Below the pieces are notes generated by a model. The model made no database searches, was not told where the DNA came from, and was given only the letters and a program-made list of their open reading frames with translations. From DATFYM01 sp035315065 (GTDB lineage: Bacteria; Acidobacteriota; Terriglobia; UBA7540), in contig DATFYM010000038.1 of assembly GCA_035315065.1 (NCBI GenBank), forward strand, positions 1-61,757: a stretch of 61,757 nucleotides of DNA, given 5' to 3'. A program made the position numbers and the translations under genes. Shown here piece after piece: positions 17,225 to 25,330 of the stretch. The stretch's first letter is position 1. Each line of letters opens with the position of its first letter.

Positions 17225-18712
17225 TCACTGGTCTCTCTCGCCCGCTTCAAAGCCCATCTCCCGGAGCACTCTCTTCGCGACCTCGCGATCATCAAACGGG
17301 ATGGTTTGCTCCTTCAGGACCTGGTAGGTCTCGTGTCCTTTGCCTGCCAGAACCACGACATCGCCCTCGTGCGCGGCCTCCAGCGCCTTGCGAACGGCTA
17401 TTTCGCGATCAACTTCGGCGAGATAGGGGTTGCTGGTTTTCTGCAGGCCCACGATCACGTCATTCATAATCGAGATCGGGTCCTCGCTGCGAGGGTTATC
17501 CGAGCTGACCACCGCCAAGTCGCTGAGCGAACCCGCCACCTCACCCATCAGCGGCCGCTTGGCGCGGTCGCGGTCGCCGCCGCAGCCAAACACGACAATG
17601 AGGCAATGGTGCGTCAGTTCGCGTGCGGTCTTGAGCACGTTGCGCAAGGCGTCGTCCGTGTGGGCGTAGTCCACGAGCACCAGGAACGGCTGGCCTTCCG
17701 AGACCCGCTCAAAACGCCCGGGGACGGATTCCAGCCGCGCGATCCCGGCGCGAATCGCCTCTTCCGGCAGGTTAAGCCCGAGACCGGCCGCCGTGGCGGC
17801 GAGTACGTTGTAGACATTGGCGCGGCCCATCAGCTTCGAGTCGATTTCGAGCTTGCCGCCGGGCGTCGCCAGCATCGCAAGAAAGCCCGCCCCGTGATGC
17901 GTCAGGTGCTTTACCCGAACATCAGCCGCGGAGTCGAACCCGTAGGTGATCAGCCGGCCGTGGTGGAGGTCCAGAAGCCGTATCCCCCAAGGGTCGTCCC
18001 GATTGATCACCGCCACACTTGGCGGGCCAGATCCCAGATCCTCAAAAAGTCGGCGCTTGGCAGCGAAGTAGCGCTCAAAATCTTTGTGATAATCGAGGTG
18101 GTCGCGCGTGAGATTCGTGAAAACAGCGGCGGCAAAGTGGAATCCCCAAACACGCTCCTGGGCCAGCGCATGAGACGACACTTCCATCACCGCCGCGCGC
18201 CCGCCCGCCTTAACTACTTCCGCCATATAGGAAATGAGGTCGAGCGATTCCGGTGTGGTGTTATGCGCCGCCACCACCCGATCACCCAGGCGATGTTCGA
18301 TGGTACCAAAGAGCCCCGTGGTGAAACCTGCGGCGTGGAAGATGCTATCGATGAGGAATGCCGTTGTGGTCTTGCCGTTGGTGCCCGTGACGCCGACCAG
18401 CGACAACCGCGCGTCGGCGTGACCGTAGAAGTTGCGCCCTGCCGCCGCCAGGGCGCGGCGAATTCTCTCCACCTGAATCCAGCGCGTGGCCAATCCGGCG
18501 GGAGCCTCACGCTCCGAGACAATCACGGCCGCGCCTCGCTCCAGGGCAGCCGGAACGTAGACGTGACCGTCGGCCCTTTCGCCGACAATGGCGAAGAACG
18601 CAGCCCCGGACTGGACGTGGCGCGAGTCGTAGGCCAGTGATGTAATTTCGACCTCGTCTCCGACGCCTGTCTGGAGGCAAGGCACTCCGCGAAAGAGTTC
18701 GCCCAGTTTCAT
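17225..18712 (-). CDS. murE: UDP-MurNAc-tripeptide synthetase MurE, meso-diaminopimelate type
   Basis: A 495-residue Mur ligase that adds the third stem residue. It has the N-terminal DSRHVQSGAAFFAIVG segment, the ATP loop VTGTNGKTTTAFLIDSIF near 110, NLTRDHLDYHKDFE near 205 and, near residue 410, DNPRSEDP. That motif is known to mark enzymes specific for meso-diaminopimelate rather than lysine, so a meso-DAP peptidoglycan is inferred. A TATAAT box lies just upstream of the start, suggesting an internal promoter. A 120-base gap separates it from ftsI. Confidence 0.97.
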   Translation of the reverse strand: MKLGELFRGVPCLQTGVGDEVEITSLAYDSRHVQSGAAFFAIVGERADGHVYVPAALERGAAVIVSEREAPAGLATRWIQVERIRRALAAAGRNFYGHADARLSLVGVTGTNGKTTTAFLIDSIFHAAGFTTGLFGTIEHRLGDRVVAAHNTTPESLDLISYMAEVVKAGGRAAVMEVSSHALAQERVWGFHFAAAVFTNLTRDHLDYHKDFERYFAAKRRLFEDLGSGPPSVAVINRDDPWGIRLLDLHHGRLITYGFDSAADVRVKHLTHHGAGFLAMLATPGGKLEIDSKLMGRANVYNVLAATAAGLGLNLPEEAIRAGIARLESVPGRFERVSEGQPFLVLVDYAHTDDALRNVLKTARELTHHCLIVVFGCGGDRDRAKRPLMGEVAGSLSDLAVVSSDNPRSEDPISIMNDVIVGLQKTSNPYLAEVDREIAVRKALEAAHEGDVVVLAGKGHETYQVLKEQTIPFDDREVAKRVLREMGFEAGERDQ

Positions 18713-18723
18713 TTCTCGTTCTC

Positions 18724-18753
18724 ATTATAGCGGGTTACGCGTTCCGCGGTCAG
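18724..18753 (-). promoter_or_regulatory. Possible internal promoter before murE
   Basis: On the minus strand CTGACC (18753-18748), an 18-base spacer and a perfect TATAAT (18729-18724) precede the murE ATG by 11 bases. Transcripts would have a very short leader. The box could be chance, as it is based on consensus match alone. Confidence 0.4.
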
Positions 18754-18832
18754 TGATTGCTTGTGCGCGCCGTACGTCGTCCGGTCGTCCGCTGCCGACG
18801 TTCCGGCGTTCCTCGGAAGGCGAAGAGTGTGC

Positions 18833-20923
18833 TCACCTCGCGAACCGCACGACAATGCGGGCTCCCGCGTGCGCCTGGGTGCCTGCCGAGGGGCTCTGTT
18901 CGACTGCGAGGCCGGAGCCCAGCACTGCCAGGTCAAACCCCTGCTGCTGACACTCCTTTGCAACGACGCGAACCGATTGCCCCGAGAAACTTGGGACCGT
19001 CACTAAGGGACCCTCATCCACAACCTGGGTACCCTGGCTCAATTGCGCCGTCTCTCGATCTGCGGCGTCCCTGAGTGAAACCGGTTGCGAGGACCCGGTG
19101 GTAGAGTCGACCAGCGTGATTTCCCCTGGAAGGTCATCTGCATCGTCGTCGGCCGTCGCTGTCGGCCCTCTGCCCGCAGGGCGGCGCGGTCCGGTCGAAG
19201 CCAGCAGGGGCTGCGTCCAAGCGTTATCCGACGGGACGTTCAGGTAGGCGAGCGTCTGCTCCGCGATGCTCTTGAAAACCGGGCCGGACACGTCGCCTCC
19301 ATAGATTGCGCCAACGGGCGAATCGATGACCACCAGGATGGTCACGGCCGGATGTGGGACAGGGGCAAAGCCGACGAAGGACGCAATGTAGTGGGAGTGC
19401 GAATAATGGCCCGAAGCGTCGATCTTCTGCGCCGTCCCTGTTTTGCCCCCGACGGTGTACCTGGAAACCCGCGCCCGCTGGCCGGTCCCCCGCTCGACTA
19501 CGTCCTGGAACATCTGCTTCATCATCGCTGCCGTCTGCTCGCTGACCACGCGGTGGCCCTCTGCCGGGCGCAGTGAATCGTGGAGGCCGTCGCCAAAAAC
19601 GTCGCGGACCAGGTGGGGCTGAAAGAGCACTCCGCCATTGGCGATGGCGGAGTAAGCCGTCACCAATTGCAACGGGGTTACGGCGACCTCCTGTCCCATC
19701 GACATCTCGCCGATGGAGATGCCCGTCCACAAACTCGAAGGCTTCAGCAGCCCGCGCTCCTCACCCGGCGCCTCAATCCCCGTCTTTTCGCCGAAACCGA
19801 AGCGCGTCATGTAACGGTAGAGGCGGTCCTTGCCCAGCCTCAACCCGAGCTTGATGGCGCCGACGTCGCTCGAGTGCACCAGAATGTCGTCGACTGAGAG
19901 GTTACCGAAGCGCAGGTGGTCGTGAATCACGTGGTTGGCGAGCCGGATGCTGCCCATCTGGCAGTCGATCACTTCCTGCGGCGTCGTGAGTTTCTCCTCC
20001 AGGGCCGCGCTCACCGTGACGATCTTGAAAGTCGAGCCCGGCTCGTAGACCCACCCGATGGCGTGATCCACTCGCGCTTCCTCCGGACTCTTTGCATACT
20101 CGTTGGGATTGAAGGTAGGCCGGCTGGACATGGCCAGGATCTCGCCCGTGTTCGGGTTCTGAACGATCACCACGCCCCCGGCGGCGTGCCACTGAGCCAC
20201 TGCCTCGGCGAGGGCCTTCTCCGCGATGTACTGGATGCTCTCGTCGAGAGTCAGGACCACGTTCTTACCGGGAACGCCTTCGGCGCCTTTCGAAAGAAAA
20301 GACTGCCGGCGCGCATCCGCCGCCAGCACGACTTTGCCCGCCCGCCCCAGAATCTCGCGGTTCAGTGAGTGCTCAAGGCCGGCCAGTCCGTTATCGTCCG
20401 TGCCCACGTAGCCGAGCGTGTGGGCGGCGAGTTCCCCTTTCGGATAAACTCGTTTCAGCTCCTTTTGGAAATAGACTCCTTTCAGGTTGAGGTCTCGGAC
20501 GCGCGCCACCTCGTCATCCGCCGCCTTGCGCTTCACCCAGCAAAAAGAAGGGCGGCTGTGAAATCGCTCGCGCAGCACCGCGGCGTCTACTCCTAAGATG
20601 GGAGCAAGAAGATCGGCAACCATATCGCGGTCAGGAATCTCAGCCGGCACCGCGTAGATGGACTCCCGGGCCACACTCATCGCTAGAGGGCGCGAGTTAC
20701 AGTCGAAGATGGTGCCGCGGTCCGGAGCCACCTCCACCACACGTTGTTGCTGCTTTTGGCCGCGCTCCGTCAGGTCCGTATAGCAGATGATCTGAAGGTA
20801 ATAAAGACGGGCAATCAGGCACGCCATCCACAGAATCAGCGTCCCGCCCAGCGCGAGCCCACGGCCGATGATTCGGGATTCGTCGCCTTTGCCAGATCGG
20901 AATAGCGATTTCCGCGCCACCAT
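18833..20923 (-). CDS. ftsI: Septal class B penicillin-binding protein FtsI (PBP3/PBP2x-like) with PASTA domain
   Basis: A 696-residue bitopic transpeptidase that crosslinks septal peptidoglycan. One transmembrane helix lies at about 21-45, then a PBP dimerisation/pedestal domain (DRGTIFDCNSRPLA near 68), then the transpeptidase domain with the active-site Ser in YEPGSTFK (S297, K300), the second motif near 351 reading SSD instead of the usual SxN, and KTGTAQ near 480. The last about 60 residues form one PASTA domain (VTVPSFSGQSVRVVAKEC), a peptidoglycan-sensing module seen in PBP2x and some other FtsI proteins. The ATG directly follows the ftsL stop codon with no gap, so the two are translationally coupled. 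Confidence 0.95.
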   Translation of the reverse strand: MVARKSLFRSGKGDESRIIGRGLALGGTLILWMACLIARLYYLQIICYTDLTERGQKQQQRVVEVAPDRGTIFDCNSRPLAMSVARESIYAVPAEIPDRDMVADLLAPILGVDAAVLRERFHSRPSFCWVKRKAADDEVARVRDLNLKGVYFQKELKRVYPKGELAAHTLGYVGTDDNGLAGLEHSLNREILGRAGKVVLAADARRQSFLSKGAEGVPGKNVVLTLDESIQYIAEKALAEAVAQWHAAGGVVIVQNPNTGEILAMSSRPTFNPNEYAKSPEEARVDHAIGWVYEPGSTFKIVTVSAALEEKLTTPQEVIDCQMGSIRLANHVIHDHLRFGNLSVDDILVHSSDVGAIKLGLRLGKDRLYRYMTRFGFGEKTGIEAPGEERGLLKPSSLWTGISIGEMSMGQEVAVTPLQLVTAYSAIANGGVLFQPHLVRDVFGDGLHDSLRPAEGHRVVSEQTAAMMKQMFQDVVERGTGQRARVSRYTVGGKTGTAQKIDASGHYSHSHYIASFVGFAPVPHPAVTILVVIDSPVGAIYGGDVSGPVFKSIAEQTLAYLNVPSDNAWTQPLLASTGPRRPAGRGPTATADDDADDLPGEITLVDSTTGSSQPVSLRDAADRETAQLSQGTQVVDEGPLVTVPSFSGQSVRVVAKECQQQGFDLAVLGSGLAVEQSPSAGTQAHAGARIVVRFAR

Positions 20924-21463
20924 TTACTGCTCTTTCGAGAGGGTCTTGCGATGCGACCCGGGAACCGAATCCGGCTCCGCAGCCACGGCCGGCGCGGGTC
21001 CCAGAACATTACCGGCAAACTCTGTGCTCGAAGCCGCCGGGGGAACGGGTCCGACCTGGACCACCTGCCGGGGAGTCGGGGCCGTCAGCCCTTCCCCCTG
21101 CGCCAGCAGGTCGATCCGTTGTGGATCTGCCAACGAAGCCTGCTCAAGACGAAGCTGCTGGTTCAACTGCTGCAGCGCCGCGCGCTGATCCTTTGACCTC
21201 TGAATCTCGTACCCCAGCCGCAAGCACTGTAAATGCTGCCAGGCGTAAGCGAATCCGAAGGCAAACACAAGGACCAGCAGGGCGAGCAAACGGTAGCACT
21301 CACGCTGCTTGCTGCGGTCCACCTCGCGCCGCAATCTGGAGTTATCGATGCGCTTCACAAAGCGGACTTCCGTCGTGCCCGCGCGGCCCGAGACCGGCAG
21401 CTTCCGTCGGAGTTTGGGCCTTGCAGTTAGCGGCCTCGGTAATGCGGTGGCAACGCTTGCCAT
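20924..21463 (-). CDS. ftsL: FtsL-like septum protein
   Basis: A 179-residue small bitopic protein. It has a basic cytoplasmic N-terminus of about 57 residues, one transmembrane helix (LLALLVLVFAFGFAYAW, about 59-75) and a coiled-coil-like stretch (LGYEIQRSKDQRAALQQL, about 82-125). The C-terminal 55 residues are Pro/Ala-rich. The layout and the position between rsmH and ftsI are those of FtsL, which forms a complex with FtsB and FtsQ and activates FtsWI. Sequence identity in this family is always low, so the name rests on topology and context. GAGGAG lies just upstream of the ATG. The C-terminal extension is longer than in most FtsL proteins. Confidence 0.8.
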   Translation of the reverse strand: MASVATALPRPLTARPKLRRKLPVSGRAGTTEVRFVKRIDNSRLRREVDRSKQRECYRLLALLVLVFAFGFAYAWQHLQCLRLGYEIQRSKDQRAALQQLNQQLRLEQASLADPQRIDLLAQGEGLTAPTPRQVVQVGPVPPAASSTEFAGNVLGPAPAVAAEPDSVPGSHRKTLSKEQ

Positions 21464-21593
21464 GGCTCCTCGCGATTCTTCAGGCTCAGTTCCAGTCCTG
21501 GGTCTTCCGTTCTCAGTTTTCAGGTCTTCGACTCTTAGTTCCTCAGCCCACTAGGCGCGTTTCAGATCGGACGACGGGACACTGAGAGCCAAC

Positions 21594-22499
21594 CTACCGT
21601 CCTAGCCTCTGCTCGCTGCTCTTCTCCGCCGCCCGCAGCTTGGCGCTGCGCGACCGCGGGTTCGTCTCGATTTCCGCCTCTGAAGGGCGGACCACCTTAC
21701 GCGTCACCAGGCGCGCCTGCCCCTCAAGCTGCCAGCGCCGGAACGTGTGCTTCACCAGCCGGTCTTCCAACGAGTGAAAACTCAGCACCACCACCCGGCC
21801 GCCGGGGCGAAGCACTCCGAGAACCTTCGCCAGGAACGTTTCCAGGCTTTCCAGCTCGCGATTGACCGCCAGTCGCAGAGCCATGAACGTCCGCGTCGCC
21901 GGATGAATCTGGTGGAGGCCCGCCCGGGAGGGGATTGCTCGCGTCACCACCTGCGCCAGTTCGGTGGTTGTTCGAATCGGACGGGCCTTCACAATGGCTC
22001 GCGCTATTCGGCGCGAGTGGCGCTCTTCCCCCAACTTGAAGATGACGTCGGCGAGCTCGCGCTCGCGCGTTTGATTGACAATCTCATCCGCGGTGATCAC
22101 GATCTTCGGACTCATGCGCATGTCGAGCTGCCCCGGCTGGCTGAAGCTGAACCCGCGCGCCGGGTCCGCAAGCTGCAGCGAGCTCATGCCGAGGTCGGCC
22201 ACCACGCCGTCCGCAGGTGCGAGCCCGCTCGCCGCGTGCAAGGCGTCGACTTGAGCGAAGTTCCCTTCCATCATTATCAGCTTCTCTTGCAGACCCCGCA
22301 GGCGCTCTCGCGCCCACGTGAGTGCCTGCGGGTCCTGGTCGATCGCGAGCAGCCAGCCGCGATCGAGCCGTTCCAGAATGGCTTTGGCATGTCCTCCCCC
22401 GCCGAGCGTAGCGTCAATGTAGATGCCGTCCGGCCGAACATCCAAGAGCTCCAGGACCTCCCGCACCATCACCGGTTGGTGCACCGCCGCAGCGTCCAT
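21594..22499 (-). CDS. rsmH: 16S rRNA (cytosine1402-N4)-methyltransferase RsmH (MraW)
   Basis: A 301-residue SAM-dependent methyltransferase. It methylates N4 of C1402 in the 16S rRNA decoding centre. Signatures are HQPVMVREVLELL (residues 7-19), the SAM loop DATLGGGGHAKAILERL near 30, GVVADLGMSSLQLADPARGFSF near 98, TTELAQVVTRAIPSR near 175 and VVLSFHSLEDRLVKHTFR near 245. The start is immediately after the mraZ stop codon. The gap to ftsL is about 130 bases and holds no recognised gene. Confidence 0.97.
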   Translation of the reverse strand: MDAAAVHQPVMVREVLELLDVRPDGIYIDATLGGGGHAKAILERLDRGWLLAIDQDPQALTWARERLRGLQEKLIMMEGNFAQVDALHAASGLAPADGVVADLGMSSLQLADPARGFSFSQPGQLDMRMSPKIVITADEIVNQTRERELADVIFKLGEERHSRRIARAIVKARPIRTTTELAQVVTRAIPSRAGLHQIHPATRTFMALRLAVNRELESLETFLAKVLGVLRPGGRVVVLSFHSLEDRLVKHTFRRWQLEGQARLVTRKVVRPSEAEIETNPRSRSAKLRAAEKSSEQRLGR

Positions 22500-22940
22500 T
22501 TAGATACCGAGGTCGCTCAACGTCTTTTCGTCTGCCTCGGTCATCGGCTCCTGATCGAGGTGCTGGTCCAAGCGTTCGGACTTCCACACTTCGATGTGCT
22601 CGATGTACCCTACCACCTCGACCTCACCTTTCATGCCCGCCGAGTCTCGCAGACGAGCAGGAATCAAGACCCGGCCCTGCGGATCGATGCGCGCCGTCCC
22701 TCCCCAGCGCATCGTGCGGTCCAGAAACTTCTGCTTCGACTTGTTCATAGACGGCAGCGCCGCCAACTTCTCCTCGATCTTCCGCCACTCGGAAAACGGG
22801 TAGACAAGCACTCGCTGACCATCGCGGCTGGTCACAAAAAAGTCGGGGCCGAACTCCTCGTCGAGCGTTGCCTTGAACTCGGCAGGGATTTTGAGCCGAC
22901 CCTTCTCATCAACGGTCGTGGTGTGACTTCCTCTGAACAT
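22500..22940 (-). CDS. mraZ: Transcriptional regulator MraZ
   Basis: About 146 residues with two SpoVT/AbrB-like swapped-hairpin halves (DEKGRLKIPAEFK at residues 11-23 and DPQGRVLIPARLRD near 88). MraZ is known to form a ring-shaped oligomer that binds direct repeats upstream of its own gene and represses the dcw cluster. The start is placed at 22940 (MFRGSH), where family members begin; the longer frame to 22967 has no ribosome site and adds nine unmatched residues. It is the first gene after the cluster promoter, and three GTGGT repeats lie 50-85 bases upstream. Confidence 0.95.
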   Translation of the reverse strand: MFRGSHTTTVDEKGRLKIPAEFKATLDEEFGPDFFVTSRDGQRVLVYPFSEWRKIEEKLAALPSMNKSKQKFLDRTMRWGGTARIDPQGRVLIPARLRDSAGMKGEVEVVGYIEHIEVWKSERLDQHLDQEPMTEADEKTLSDLGI

Positions 22941-22989
22941 GCTGACGACTCTAACGGCCCAAGCCATTCACTCGAACAACTACAATTCA

Positions 22990-23025
22990 ACCACTTTTAT
23001 ATCCTAATCGACCACTATCTACCAC
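22990..23025 (-). promoter_or_regulatory. Putative MraZ operator: three GTGGT direct repeats
   Basis: On the minus strand GTGGT occurs at 23025-23021, 23015-23011 and 22994-22990, spaced 10 and 21 bases apart, i.e. on one face of the helix. MraZ operators in other bacteria are direct repeats of a similar G-rich box with about 10-base spacing. The repeats lie just downstream of the -10 box, where binding would block transcription. Confidence 0.6.
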
Positions 23026-23054
23026 AGAGTACAATCGACCGATACCTCTGTCAA
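23026..23054 (-). promoter_or_regulatory. Main promoter of the dcw cluster
   Basis: The minus strand shows a perfect -35 hexamer TTGACA (23054-23049), a 17-base spacer and TACTCT (23031-23026) as -10. A start site near 23019 would give a leader of about 80 bases to mraZ. The placement upstream of the first dcw gene and next to the repeats supports it. Confidence 0.65.
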
Positions 23055-23513
23055 GTTATTTTTTCTAATTGTTTCCAATAGGTTGGGAGAAAAATAGGGG
23101 ATGCCAGAGGGAGTGGGTACAGAACTGCGCAGTCGCGGTGCTACAGAGGTCGAGCCCGGCACCGGGTGACGTTTGGGTGGTCAGCACCTCGATCATCATT
23201 CTTGCCCTCAGTGATAGACCCGATCTTGATGAAACATTGCCACGCGAACGTTCCACATCGCAGCCTGCCGCGCAAACGGTTAGTTTACTAGCCTACGTGT
23301 CGCGGCGACCGCCCGACCCACGAAGGATGTAAAGTCATTGTGAGCGACCTTCCAACGCAGAGGCACAGAGGCGCAGAGGAAATGGGAAGCATCGAGAAAC
23401 CAACGATACCTTCATGTGATTCTCGTTCTCTTCTCTTTGTCTTCTGGGCCTCTTGTGTTTAATTCTCACGCCTTCCATCCAGGAAAGGAGTCCAGACGTG
23501 GATCCAGCGTACT
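23055..23513. other. Non-coding gap between dcw promoter and adenosine deaminase gene
   Basis: No convincing gene. It contains a small palindrome (gcccggcaccgggt near 23153) and, at 23353-23380, a tandem gcagaggca/gcagaggcg word set, with an inverse-like set (ctgggcctcttgtg) at 23445-23458. That resembles the iterated-word elements elsewhere in the window. No T-run terminator was recognised. Confidence 0.4.
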
Positions 23514-25049
23514 TCAGAACCCACTCTCGAACTTTCGGAACTCGCCTTCCTCCTTCCATTCCAGCTTCGCTTTCTCGCTGCCGGCAAGAACCCGTTGGCA
23601 CGCCGTCGAGAGTGACGGCCCTCCCAATATGTCACTGGCGCAAGCCGCCACCGGACGGAACTCTTCCGGCGCCCGCCACAGGCTGGCGCCCGCAAGGAAA
23701 CCGTGGTCCAGGCTGTCACGCACCATCTTCTTCAGCTCCGCATAGGACAAATGGTAGGTCTCGACCGCCCGCTTGAACTCCCACGTCAGCTCCGAGCGCG
23801 AGACGCCCTCGTCGTCCGTCGCCAGTGCCACCGGCACGTTATAGCGGAGATAAATCGGCAACGGATGCTGGTTGCCGCTCACGCCGAGAATGACGTCGTT
23901 GCTGGTGAGGCAGACCTCCACCAGGACGTGGCGCGCGGCCATCGCTCGCAGCAACCGCAGCGGCTCATTCTCATACATCACGTCGACGCCGTGACCGATG
24001 CGGCTCGCGTGCCCCAACTCCACCGATTCGCGGATGTGAAAGCGCAGGCCGTCGGGGGGGACCAGGCCCGCCGTCAGTTCGCCCGCGTGCAGGCTGATCG
24101 CCACGTCGGGATAGAGGCCGTGCAGAAAATCGAGCATATGCATTTGCAGATCGAAGTCACGCATCGACGTCATGCCATCCTCCGGCATCACCAGGTTCAG
24201 GCCCACCACGCGCGGGTCCGCCTTGGCCATCTCCATTCCGGTCAGAATCTGGGCGAAGACTTGCTTCCGGGGAATTCCCCGCAGCACTTGATAAAGGTAG
24301 CGGACTACCACGCCGCAGCCGGGGTCAGGCTGGCTCTCTCCGGAGTGCCCCCCGCAGTGAAGGTCCTGGCGCATTTGCTTTTCGTCGGCATCCAGCTCCG
24401 CGCGGCCGGACGCAACCACCAACGCCAGCCCGTTGGCCAGCAACTTCTCGCGCATCTTGCCGAAATCGTCGTCCCAGCCCAGCTTCTGGCCCAGCGTCGC
24501 CGCCCCGTCATTATCGGGGGTGAACATCGTCTCCAAGTACAGTTCGTGCTGCGCCGCCGCCCGCGACATCACCTCCGCCAGCAACTCGCCGGCGTGGGCG
24601 TCCCATGCGGCCCCGAACTTGCCGAAGGTAGCGAAAAAGTGGTCGTGCCCCGATCGGTCGTCCGGAGTGGGATGGAAGTTGCGCATCGACCACGCGTCGA
24701 TCATCTGGTCGCGAAGCGTCTGATTGGTCAGACCCTGGGACGCGGGCTGCTGGTTTTTCCCCGCATCGCAGGGCGGGTCGAGAAGGGCGAGAGTGTTGGT
24801 GTCCACGCACAGCCCGTCGTGGGCCGCGAGGTCAATGTAGGTTTCGGCGTAGACGGAGCCGCTCAAGTGATGGTGAAGGTCGGCGCCCTTGGGGAGACGT
24901 TGCACAAAGTCAAGCAGTAAAGGCGGCTGCCCGCGGACGGAATCGAGGTAGCGCGCCGCACGCTGCTCCGGCGTCTGAGCCCCCGCCCAGGACAGCCCCA
25001 CAGCTAGCATCGTAACCACGGCGGCCAAGTTAACTATTCGTCGCATCAT
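23514..25049 (-). CDS. Secreted adenosine deaminase, ADGF-like
   Basis: A 511-residue amidohydrolase-fold enzyme that converts adenosine to inosine in a zinc site. The start at 25049 has AGGAG five bases upstream and opens a signal peptide (MMRRIVNLAAVVTMLAVGLSW, cleavage after AGA). Catalytic elements are GADLHHHLSGSVYAET (first metal His pair), SLHAGE near residue 325 (His and catalytic Glu), GHASRIGHGVD with the second His, and LATDDEGVSR with the final Asp ligand. The protein is longer than cytosolic Add (about 350 residues) because of an N-terminal extension and an insert near 200-235, as in the secreted ADGF/CECR1 class. It probably salvages extracellular nucleosides. A longer frame to 25109 is read from repeats and is rejected. 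Confidence 0.9.
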   Translation of the reverse strand: MMRRIVNLAAVVTMLAVGLSWAGAQTPEQRAARYLDSVRGQPPLLLDFVQRLPKGADLHHHLSGSVYAETYIDLAAHDGLCVDTNTLALLDPPCDAGKNQQPASQGLTNQTLRDQMIDAWSMRNFHPTPDDRSGHDHFFATFGKFGAAWDAHAGELLAEVMSRAAAQHELYLETMFTPDNDGAATLGQKLGWDDDFGKMREKLLANGLALVVASGRAELDADEKQMRQDLHCGGHSGESQPDPGCGVVVRYLYQVLRGIPRKQVFAQILTGMEMAKADPRVVGLNLVMPEDGMTSMRDFDLQMHMLDFLHGLYPDVAISLHAGELTAGLVPPDGLRFHIRESVELGHASRIGHGVDVMYENEPLRLLRAMAARHVLVEVCLTSNDVILGVSGNQHPLPIYLRYNVPVALATDDEGVSRSELTWEFKRAVETYHLSYAELKKMVRDSLDHGFLAGASLWRAPEEFRPVAACASDILGGPSLSTACQRVLAGSEKAKLEWKEEGEFRKFESGF

Positions 25050-25059
25050 CCCCGCTCCT

Positions 25060-25330
25060 AGAAACTCGAAATGCGTTCGTATTGGACTTCTTGACTGTCC
25101 GACTGCCAACTGCCGACTGGCGACTGGTAAAAAATGGGTTCGTATTGGGTTCGTCCCAGGGCGCCATCCTTTCTTTTCAATAAGTCAGTGGCTTCGGACC
25201 TTTCAAAACCAGTTAGCAGTCGGCGGTCCCCAGTCAGCCGTTCCATGAACCTGGCCGACCATGGGACTTCCGACCGCCATCCACCGGCGGCCGACTTGGT
25301 GGAAATGGGTTCGTATTGCGTTCGGTACAC
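25060..25330. repeat. Repeats of CAATACGAACCCATTT upstream of the deaminase gene
   Basis: On the minus strand the 16-mer CAATACGAACCCATTT or a one-base variant appears at about 25084-25062, 25153-25130 and 25318-25303. gactgcc-type iterated words lie at 25088-25125 and 25205-25240. Translated, the units give short peptides with TQYEPI, which recur in an apparent 116-residue ORF that I do not regard as a gene. Confidence 0.5.
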
